From: Linum tenue
Taxonomy: Eukaryota > Streptophyta > Magnoliopsida > Malpighiales > Linaceae
Assembly: GCA_946122785.1 (NCBI GenBank)
Contig: CAMGYJ010000005.1
Coordinates: forward strand, 89,584,547-89,648,546
Direction: 5' to 3'
DNA length: 64,000 bases
Each line of letters starts with the position of its first letter. The first letter of the stretch is position 1. Positions 48,156 to 56,647 of this stretch are shown in pieces. The translations under genes were made by a program, and so were the position numbers. The notes under the pieces were generated by a model, which saw only the letters and a list, made by a program, of their open reading frames with translations, was not told the DNA's origin and did not search any database.

Positions 48156-49496
48156 TGATAGACCGATAATTATACATATTTTCACCCCTATTCTGGAGCC
48201 GTTTGTGCTGAGGAATCTCGTGTTTTAAGCCGATTTTACGCCAGGTTGTGTGTTTGTGTCATATTTCAGGTCCCGGCGTTGGAATCGAGGCGGAGAAACG
48301 AGTTCTGGGTCGAAAGGAGCCGAGTTGGGACTAAGGGGGCTGCAGGAGGAAAATACCCGGTCGGATGGCAAAATACCCGACCGGGTATTTATCGTTTTTG
48401 GCACCCGTGAGAAACAGAAGGGGGCCCGGGCGAAGGCCTTAAATCCCCGGTCGGGGATTTTGGTGGTAGACCGGGGATTTTCGCCTTTAGTGGAACGGTG
48501 CGTTTCACAATACCCGGTCGAACCATAAAATACCCGACCGGGTATTTTGACCGGGTATCGCGACCAGGCAGCTGGTAAAAGAGGAAGAAGGCCAATTTTC
48601 AAAGGGTTCCGAGTTCTTGAGAGAGAAACCGATACCTAGAGAGAGAAAGCGTCGAACCAGAGTTCTCAAGCGCCATAGATCGATCTTCAACACCATTGGA
48701 GCCCGTCTTGAGCTTGGAGAAGTGCGATTAAACGTCCAGAAGCAGGAATCCAACTTCACAGTATGATTTCCGTGTCTGAATCTGCTTTTGCTTCTTTCTC
48801 TATGGAGTAGTTTCCCCATTCATCTGGGTATGGAGAACCCTAGATTTGTATGCTAGGTCTGATTGTATGAACCCAAGTACAGTGTTTGTGAATTGATTAT
48901 ATTCGATTGAGGTTTGAATGATTGAATGACTTGAATCCTGATCAAATTCCTGTTGTTTCTGCTTTGACCTGGAATGAGAATATCTGCCTAGGTTGATAGA
49001 GTACCCTTAATCGAAGGTGGCGAATTGGTGACTTTAGTCAAGGGGCCAATTCGCTATTCTGTACCGAAGTCAATTCGGTAGTGGAGGTTTGGTTCATTAG
49101 GGCCTCAATCTGTTTACTCCGGTGGAGGTTAGTCGCCCGCTAGAGACTCAGATTGAGAAGGTCTGGAGACCTTTAGTCGAGACTTCAGGCTAATTGAGAA
49201 CCTTCCGCAGTATAACTTTCATGAAAACTGAACTTGGCAAATTGCAATCCGACTTAACGGCAGTCTAGGGGGAAACCATATCCGGGTGACCTCTCTTGAC
49301 TTGACAACAAACCGTTTACTTGCTCTGTGTTTTGTTTGCTTGAGTTTCACTAAAAGTTCACTGCTAAATAACAAGAATTCACCGAGTAGTCATCACATCT
49401 AGGACCCGGGTTGACATTAAAACCCGACCCGCTATACTACGCTTTAGGAATTGGTTATACTTGGCCATTTTCTAGGGTGACAGTAGGAGTGAGTCA
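48156..49496 (+). repeat. 3' LTR of the inner element
   Basis: 1341 bp, the same length as the 5' LTR, about five substitutions. Confidence 0.93.
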
Positions 49497-49501
49497 GGTA
49501 T

Positions 49502-50375
49502 CGACTTCATGGGCCCCTTCCCTCCATCTTTTGGTAACACCTATATTCTGGTTGCTGTTGACTACGTCTCTAGGTGGGCGGAGGCGCAAGCTTTGCCCAC
49601 CAATGATGCTAGACGTGTTTGTGGTTTTTTGAAGCAGCTCTTCTCCCGGTTCGGGACACCTAGAGCCATCATAAGCGATAGAGGCACCCATTTCCAGGGC
49701 CAATTTGATAAACTACTCTCTCGCTATGGTTCGACTCACAAGGTGTCCGTGGCCTATCATCCCCAGACCAGTGGCCAGGCCGAGCTGACGAACCGGGAGC
49801 TCAAGCGGATCCTGGAGAAAATGGTGGATCAGTCCCGCAAAGATTGGTCCACCAAGCTCGATGATGCTCTATGGGCGTATCGCACTGCCTACAAGACGCC
49901 CATTGGTACTTCACCGTACCGGCTGGTCTATGGAAAGGCTTGCCATTTGCCCGTGGAGCTAGAGCACAAGGCCTTCTGGGCCCTTAAGCTGCTCAACTTG
50001 GATGTTCGTGTTGCAGGTACTGAGCGAAAAATGCAGATGTTGGAGCTGGAAGAGTGGCGTTACCACGCATATGAGAACACCAAGCTGTACAAGGAGCGCA
50101 CTAAGCGCCTACACGATGCACGGTTGAGGGGTCTGAAAGAGTTCCAGGTTGGTGATCGAGTTCTCCTTTACAACTCTCGCCTGAAGCTCTTTCCCGGAAA
50201 ACTTCGCTCCCGGTGGTCTGGACCGTTCACGGTCACCCAGGTGTTCCCATATGGCACAATCGAAATTGCCAACCCGCAAACTGAGCCGTTTAAAGTGAAT
50301 GGACATCGTCTCAAGCTCTACCTGGGAGACGAGGTCGAACGTGCGGAGTTGGTAGTGGAACTCGCGGACCCTTAG
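49502..50375 (+). pseudogene. pol of the outer element, second part: integrase core and C-terminus
   Basis: Removing the inner element and one GGTAT restores [17 protein letters not shown] in frame. The catalytic triad is visible: [16 protein letters not shown] and [10 protein letters not shown]. The C-terminal [11 protein letters not shown] (GPF motif) and [11 protein letters not shown] end the protein at a TAG (50373). No chromodomain is present, as expected for this branch. This half has no internal stops. Confidence 0.92.
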
Positions 50376-50380
50376 TTCCG

Positions 50381-50443
50381 CCATGGGCGTCCAGCTAAAA
50401 GACGGTAAAGAAGCGCTTGTGGGGAGGCAACCCCACCACGGTT
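50381..50443 (+). promoter_or_regulatory. Conserved post-pol motif with a GTGGGG/CCCCAC hairpin, outer copy
   Basis: Same sequence as 45682-45745. The hairpin is at 50419-50436. It begins six bases after the pol stop. Confidence 0.7.
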
Positions 50444-50656
50444 TGCATTTCTACCCTTTGTTTATTTTATTTTATTTTATTTTATTTTTGTCGGTTTTTG
50501 CGTCATAGAGTCTGTCCGGAGTCTGTCTGGAATGTATTTCGTGCCTCTGGCGGTGCTTTTTAATGTGTAATTGAGTAAATTTTCGAGCCGGGGCACGAAT
50601 GAGTCTGGGTGGTTTGAAATTGGAATTTGGAAAATCAGCATTCTGGGCTCGGCATA

Positions 50657-50915
50657 AAAAACACGGGCAGCAGGGGGTCAAAACACGGCCGTGTTTTGCC
50701 CCTTGCCCGCCCGTGTTTTAAATTTTTGCTCATTGTGCTCGCGGCCATAAAAGCACGGGCGGCCTGGGGTTCAGAACACGGCCGTGTTCTGCCCCCATCC
50801 CGCCCGTGTTTTAAAGGAGGGGGAGCACGCTCTCGGCCATTAAAACACGGGCGGAACTTGGCCAAAACACGGCCGTGTTTTGGCTGCCCGTGTTTTAACT
50901 CCCCTCCTATAAAAA
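50657..50915 (+). promoter_or_regulatory. Internal dyad array followed by a TATA box, putative promoter of the extra ORF
   Basis: Three modules, each made of a left arm (AAACACGGGC type), a central palindrome (AAAACACGGCCGTGTTTT, or GAACACGGCCGTGTTC) and a right arm (GCCCGTGTTTT), repeat the design of the LTR array. TATAAAAA lies at 50908-50915 directly after the third module. The extra ORF starts at 51705. Promoter function is an inference from this layout. Confidence 0.5.
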
Positions 50916-51491
50916 CGAAATTTCAGCAGCCCCCCCTCATTTCCCCCATTTTTCTCAAAATCCTAGCCGCCCTCCCCATTTCCCCTCGCCGGAAATCGCC
51001 CCCCTCCTCCTCCTCTTCGGTTTTTCGGCCATTTCTTGCTCCCCCGACCTCCAAATCAAAAACCGCGACCTCCCCCACGCTCCTGGCGTCGAGGAGCACA
51101 TTCCCCAGAGGTTTGGGCGAATTTGGCCGAGGTTGGGTCGCCGGCGGTGAGTTCTCCGGCGAGCCTTCGGTGAGTTTTCCGGCGACTTTGGGGGCTTCGT
51201 TCTATTTTCTTCACCTTTCTCCGGGTATCTTCTTGCGTCTCCAGGTGTGTTATCCTTCCCTGTCTTGTATTTATGGAGAATCGATACCTAGGGTTAGGTG
51301 AAGAACTTGGATTGTGCAATAATTTGCGAATGATTTGGTAGGCTGATGGTTTTCTTTGCATGCTCTGTTCTATCTTGGAATTTCAGTCCCTCGGCCTACC
51401 ATTTGCATGTGGGATTATTTCCGGGTTTGTGGTGATTTTGGATGTGGTTGGTTGCTTGGTGATTATTTGGATTGGATTTGTTGTTTATTTC

Positions 51492-51539
51492 CCGGGGGCC
51501 TAGTCCACTGTCCAAATCGCTTGATTTGAGGGACCCCGG
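51492..51539 (+). other. Bulged hairpin motif, outer element copy 1
   Basis: Lower stem CCGGGGGCC/GGACCCCGG with one G-A mismatch, the same internal loop TAGTCCACTGTC opposite AG, upper stem CAAATC/GATTTG, loop GCTT. Located upstream of the extra ORF. Confidence 0.7.
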
Positions 51540-51586
51540 TGAATTTGGCTGTGTACTTTTTGTGTGATGGGGATGTTTGTTTTTCT

Positions 51587-51634
51587 CCGGGAGTCTAGTC
51601 CACTGTCCATATCTTCCGATATGAGGGCTCCCGG
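51587..51634 (+). other. Bulged hairpin motif, outer element copy 2
   Basis: Lower stem CCGGGAGTC/GGCTCCCGG (one G-U), the same internal loop, upper stem CATATC/GATATG (a paired change from CAAATC/GATTTG), loop TTCC. It starts 95 bases after copy 1. Confidence 0.7.
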
Positions 51635-51704
51635 TGTGATCTTGACTAACATTGACCCCGTTTGCTCGTGTCCCATTTTGTCCGTTCTTGTGCTATGCAG
51701 GGTC

Positions 51705-52934
51705 ATGGAACACTACCTAGAGCAGTTGAGCATCACCCAGCGCCATGCACTGCGGACTATCCGTACCCGCACCATTCCCGAGCACCTGCACCTCGATTTT
51801 GCGGTGTTCGATGCCCTTCACGCCAGGCCGCAGATGGAGGCCGCTGTGCAGGCTTATGGTTGGCAGCGCCTGCTCTGTCTCGTCGAGTCGACCTATCAGG
51901 AGCTCGTCTGGGAGTTCTATGCCTCCTTCCACCACAACCAGAGGGGGAATGCCGACCATAGTAACGCCGTTCAGTTCACACTTGGCGGGGTCGAGCACTC
52001 CATCAGTTACTGGGAGCTCGCCAATGCACTTCGGGTGAACTCCCCCCACTCCAGCGACGGGGTCCTGCGCTTGGACATCACCGATCCCACAGACTTTCCA
52101 TGCCAGGCATACTTCCGGCGGATCTGTCATCCCGACTACGTGGACGTGGAGTACGTCGCCAGCCAGACGAGAGGCTCTCTCCTTAGGCCTGAGTGGCGCA
52201 TCCTCAACCACCTGCTCACCAGTTCCTACACCCCTAGCCGGGGCTCGGCCAACCGGGTCACCCTCTGGACCCTGTGGTTCATGGAGGCGATGGGTCGCTC
52301 TGAGGACACCATCCAGCTGGGCTCGGTGGTCGCCCGGACATTCGCGAAAGCTGCTGCCAACCAAAGTCGCGCCCTTGTCTGTGGCCCAGTCATCACGGCC
52401 CTGGCCCGCTACTACGGGGTCGACATCACTGGGATGACCCTGGTCCACGGGCCCACTCCACTCAGCGAGAGCAGCCTCCGTTCTCAGCACCTGGTGGCCC
52501 GCCAGGGGCGTGTTCACTGGATTGCGGGGTTTCCCCAGCCGTCTGAGCCCGCCGCGGGAGACCAGCCAGAGTCCAGCGCTGCTGGATCACGCCGGGTTCC
52601 TCGCCGTGCTACTCCTCGTGACCAGGCTCCCACGAGCCCCGCCGCTGCCCCCCGGTCTCCTGCCCCCAGGTCTCCTCCACCCGTGGTGGTTCCCATCTCC
52701 GATCAGTTGGCAGCTATCGCTCAGTAGAACGAGCGCATCCTGGCCGGCCAGGAACGCATTCACACCCGCCTGGATCGCGAGCGGGACCGCGGCCGTCGAC
52801 TGATGTCCGGCCAGCACTACATCATGTCCTACCTGGGCATGGACCCGAGCGCAGTTCACTATCCTTTTGTCCAGTCCCCGGGGTATGAGGACCAGTACCC
52901 ACCACCTGCCGGCGATGGTGGCGATGACTTCTAG
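51705..52934 (+). pseudogene. Extra ORF in the env position (Athila ORF family), one amber stop
   Basis: It opens MEHYLEQLSITQRHALRTIR at 51705, five bases after a good 3' splice-site sequence (TTGTGCTATGCAG), so it may be made from a spliced RNA. It contains FTLGGVEHSISYWELANALR and WRILNHLLTSSYTPSRGS, like the plant Athila ORF family. A TAG at 52725 interrupts it; the frame then continues NERILAGQERIHTRLDRERD and ends PPPAGDGGDDF at 52934. I see no signal peptide or membrane segment, so despite its position it does not look like an envelope protein. The C-terminal third is Pro-rich and then charged. Function unknown. Confidence 0.75.
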
Positions 52935-53209
52935 TGGCGAGAGTACCTGGTTCTGACCGTGATTCCTGTTCCAGACTGAGACTCCATGTTTATGTTGTTT
53001 CATTTGGATTTGTTTTTTTATTTTGGATTGTAGACTCGGAACTTCGGTTCTATCACCCAGTGTGTCTCTTGTGTGACTTTAGCTTTGTGCCTTGGACTGG
53101 ATCCCCTTCCCGTCCTCTGCTATTGTCTGGTCTGCCTCTCGATCTCCGTTCCTGATTTCACGGTAACATCGTTCCCCTTCCCTCTGCTCCATTGAGGACA
53201 TTGTCGCAT

Positions 53210-53224
53210 TTAAGTGTGGGGGGG
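53210..53224 (+). other. Internal polypurine-tract-like motif, outer element
   Basis: TTAAGTGTGGGGGGG, about 1.5 kb upstream of the terminal tract; the flank matches 45935-46001 of the inner element. Confidence 0.6.
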
Positions 53225-53254
53225 TTCTTTGTATTAATTGGAACGGGTGTATGG

Positions 53255-53308
53255 GTGCTTGGAGCCTAGTCCACTGTCCAAATCTTGAGATTTGAGGGCT
53301 CCAAGCAC
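53255..53308 (+). other. Bulged hairpin motif, outer element copy 3
   Basis: Lower stem GTGCTTGGAGCC/GGCTCCAAGCAC (12 perfect pairs), the same internal loop, upper stem CAAATC/GATTTG, loop TTGA. Located downstream of the extra ORF, at the position equivalent to the single copy in the inner element. Confidence 0.7.
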
Positions 53309-54741
53309 TGCTGTTTGCTTGATAATTGATCGTATTGGCATTGTGGATGTGATTAGAGAATTGAATGGCTTTTGACTCAATGCATGACAACTTGAGTGTG
53401 ACTAAGATAGCCTATTACGATGACTGAGATGTGTAGGAGAGTTGTGTAGGGGTTCAGTTTTCGTCTGTTTGCTTACCAACTGCGTCTTGCATTTGATCAC
53501 TTGCTTTTGACAGTCATTTATGCATCTAGTTCAGGGAATCAGAATGTGAGATAGAGCATATAGGTAGCCATGTGAGATTTGAGCCTGCTCGTTTCTTTCT
53601 TGTGCGATAGATCCCTCTTCCATGAAATGTAGCATTCACGTTGTCACTAGCTAAGATGATGGAGGCATAGGATTAGCCCACGACCAAACTGACTGTCCTG
53701 ATGTGTCATATCCCCTAGTCAGCCCCTTTGAGCCGTGTGTTATCCTTTCTTTCGGTCTGAAATGGAAAATCACCCTTTGCATCTTTTAGAAGGTTCCACA
53801 GAGTGGTTTTTGCATGCTTTCTGCTGTTCTGCTAAATGTAATGTGAGGGTTGGAGGTAGTGCTTAAAAGTTGGGCGTGTGTTTGAAAAATGTGCAGAGGT
53901 GGTGGTTCTCTTAAGGAATGAATAAAGAAAAAATAAAGAAAAACAAAGAAAAATTGAAAGCAAAAGAGGGCCACCACCAAAAATTTGAATAGTGCCCATT
54001 AAGTAGTGTTTCTTAGCAGTCTGGCTTGGAAACACTAACATTCATATAACCTCCTTCGCTCTTGTGCCCTGAAGAATTTGATTAATGCAGAATAGCAGGA
54101 TGAAAGTTACTGGTTTGCTTGATTGTGGTTTTGTTGGGTTTGGAAATGTGGAACTTTGTGCTATAACTGCCACCACCTAAAAGGCCTTTTCCCCATGTCC
54201 AAGACCCTAGCCAGTCATTTGAACCTGTGTCTAAGACCTCCGGATTAGTTAGTGGTGACACCCCCTTATGTGAACTCTAGCATTTAGAGGCTGCATTCAT
54301 GGTGAAGAGACGTTAGGGATTGAGAGAATAAGCATGCGCAATTTTCGCATCTAATTGTCCTGACCCCACTGGTCGAGAGTGAGTGATTCATTTTCTCATA
54401 TTCTCTATACTCCTTACCCTGGTGAGGACCTAGATTGCTCGGTTTTAATTCTGATATCTTGAGCTTTGTGCATGAAGTGACTGTTTTGAACAAGTGATTG
54501 AGTCAAGTCTATGTTGGTTGGTGAACAGGAGAGAACTCTTCCTTTGCTCGATTTTACTGCATTCGAATGTCATCTGCGGTGGTTGTCTAGGTTGTCATTT
54601 AGGTTGTCCGTGTGTTGATGATCGAAAGCCAGTATGATCCACGTGTTTTGTGCCGATACGATTTGCCCTAAAGCCTACTTGATTGAAATGGCTCGAGCTT
54701 ACCTGGTGTCTGACTTGGTTTGCTTAGGGACAAGCAAACGG

Positions 54742-54758
54742 TTAAGTGTGGGGGAGTT
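54742..54758 (+). other. Polypurine tract of the outer element
   Basis: TTAAGTGTGGGGGAGTT immediately before the 3' LTR. Confidence 0.8.
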
Positions 54759-56118
54759 TGATAACGATGTAATTGCATGATTTTATACCCCTATTTCTTA
54801 TCCATTTGCGGAGCATGGTTGTGTGTTTTGGCCTATTTTACGCCGGGTTGTGCTACTTTGTCCTATTTCAGGTCCCAGGCGTCAAAGGGAAGGCCAAGCA
54901 CGAGTTTCGGATCGTTTGGAAGTCGTTTGGACAAGCCAGGGCCAAAACACGGGCAGGAGGCCCTCAGAACACGGCCGTGTTCCTGACCGTGCTTTTATGG
55001 CCGAGACTTCCCAAGGGTGGCTTGGACCACCTAAAAAACACGGGCAGGCCTGAGGAAGAACACGGCCGTGTTTTGCACTGACCACGCCCGTGTTTTCATG
55101 ATGCCCGTGGCCGTGTTTTTAAGCCAGATCCAAAACACGGGCGGGCTGAGGCAAAGCACGGCCGTGCCCTCGACCGTGCTTTGGCCAATGATGCCCTTTT
55201 AGGCAGATTTCAGCCAAATTGAGAGGGGATTCGAGTTTTAGAGAGACAGAGCGATTCCTAGAGAGAGAAAGCGACGAACAAGAGTCTCCAAGTGCCCTAG
55301 CTTGATCTTCAACACCATTGGAGCTTGGCTTGAGCTTGGAGAAGTGCCGATTCAACGTCCAGGAGCAGAAATCCATCTTCACAGTATGATTTCCGCATCT
55401 GATTCTGCTTTTGCTTCTTTCTCCATGGAGTAGTTCTCCCATTCATCTGGGTGTGGGAAACCCTAGTTCTGTATGTTGGGATTGATTGTATGAACCCAAG
55501 TACTTTTTCTATGAATTGATTATATTCGATTGAGGTTTGAATGATTGAATGGCATGAATCCTGATCAAATTCCTGTTGTTTCTGCTTTAACCTAGAATGA
55601 GAATATCTGCCTAGGTTAATAGAGTATCCTTAATTGAAGGTAGTGAATTGGTGACTTTAGTCGAGGAGCCAATTCACTATTCTGTACCGAATTCAATTCG
55701 GTAGTGGAGGTTTTGTTCATAGGGCCTCAATCTGTTTACTCCGGTGGAGGTTAGTCGCCCGCTAGAGACTCAGATTGAGAGGGTCTGAAGACCTTTAGTC
55801 GAGACTTCAGACTGTTTGAGAACCTTCCGCAGTATAACTATAATAGAAATTGAACTTGGTAATTACAATCCGGCTTAACTGCAGACTAGGGGGAACCATA
55901 TCCGGGTGACCTCTCTTAACCTGAAAACAACCGTTTAGTTGCTTTGCTTGCTTGTTAGTTTAGACCTTCACTAAAGTTTCATTGCTAGATAATACGAATT
56001 CACTGAGTAGTCATCACATCTAGGACCCGGGTTGACATTAAAACCCAAACCCGCTATACTACGCTTTAGGAAGTGGTTACACTTGGCCAATTTCTAGAGT
56101 GACAGTAGGAGTGAGTCA
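54759..56118 (+). repeat. 3' LTR of the outer Athila-type element
   Basis: 1360 bp, the same length as the 5' LTR, with four substitutions noted (one each in the module region, the GAAGTGYCG word, AGTACTKTTTC and CTTAASTGC). Confidence 0.93.
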
Positions 56119-56630
56119 AGCAGCTAGCTTGTTTATGGAGCCGGCTTTGGAACTTGAGTTTCTTCCTTTCAAAGCTACTGCTCCTTAGAAGGCCGCCCCA
56201 CGCCTTTACTCCATCTGCTGGAAAGTAAATGAAGAGGTAAGAGCATGAATCAAAGAGCTCTATTATACCGGTAAGCTAGCTCTCCATTTTTGCCTTCGTA
56301 CAAACACCAAGAAGAGAAAAGAAAAGAAATAATATGAAACCAAAACCTAGCATAGTCTCTGTATTCCCAACAAAGGTTTAGAACCTATACAAACCTGTTT
56401 ACAAGCCAAAATCGCCAAACCAACTCACCAAATATCCTTTACCGAAACATTTGTCGTAACCTTTTCATCAGCCAAACCAGTGCCACTACAGACAGCATCA
56501 GCTTCGAAGCTTGATATCGTTACAAAGAGCAAGTCACCACGAGCATCACAGAGTTTACGGAATTGAATTCCGAGCTCAGACGAGAGAGAAACAAGGTCGG
56601 GAAGTTGGTACTTGAGGTAAGGGAATTTCC
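56119..56630 (-). pseudogene. Protein-like exon (gene fragment) in the chromovirus-type element
   Basis: On the minus strand 56636-56425 reads NWKFPYLKYQLPDLVSLS, LGIQFRKLCDARGDLLFV, TISSFEADAVCSGTGLADEK and ends VKDIW-stop. It is preceded by a good acceptor (TCCAAAATCTGCAG). A second stretch at 59022-58939 reads CFYGPVGENGSLFGCQMKKL and ends at a GTTAGT donor; joined, the phase fits, with a 54-bp intron into which the LINE at 56648 inserted. I do not recognise the protein. The rest, 56124-56424, shows nothing. Confidence 0.35.
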
Positions 56631-56647
56631 AGTTTTCTGCAGATTTT

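Larger units (their letters stand above)
41365..49496 (+). mobile_element. Inner Athila-type element, pol-less, non-autonomous
   Basis: Two 1341-bp LTRs and a perfect five-base target duplication GGTAT (41360-41364 and 49497-49501) inside the integrase gene of the outer element. The internal region has a primer site, gag, protease, and then directly an integrase-tail-like end; RT, RNase H and the integrase core are absent. A long 3' non-coding region with a 619-bp tandem duplication and a polypurine tract follows. By eye the LTRs differ at five positions with no indels. Confidence 0.93.
52935..54741 (+). other. 3' non-coding region of the outer element
   Basis: Long non-coding stretch between the extra ORF and the polypurine tract. 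It aligns well with 45760-48140 of the inner element (for example CGTTGTCACTAGCTAAG and AAGACCCTAGCCAGTCATTT), although neither codes for protein. Open frames on the minus strand here are shadows. Confidence 0.7.
35696..56118 (+). mobile_element. Outer Athila-type Ty3/gypsy element
   Basis: Complete with two 1360-bp LTRs and a five-base target duplication AGCAG (35691-35695 and 56119-56123). Without the inner element it is about 12.3 kb. The order is LTR, tRNA-Asp primer site, gag, protease, RT, RNase H, integrase, conserved hairpin motif, dyad array with TATA, extra ORF, 3' non-coding region, polypurine tract, LTR. By eye the LTRs differ at four positions with no indels, so insertion is recent. 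RT lacks its N-terminal part and gag-pol has amber stops, so it is not autonomous. Confidence 0.92.

Noticed and set aside
41365..49496. Idea that the inner element is older than the outer one, because its LTRs differ at five positions against four.
   Set aside because: The inner element interrupts the outer one and must be younger; a difference of one substitution is within chance.
51705..52934. Reading the extra ORF as a true envelope gene.
   Set aside because: Only its position fits. I see no signal peptide, membrane segment or cleavage site.
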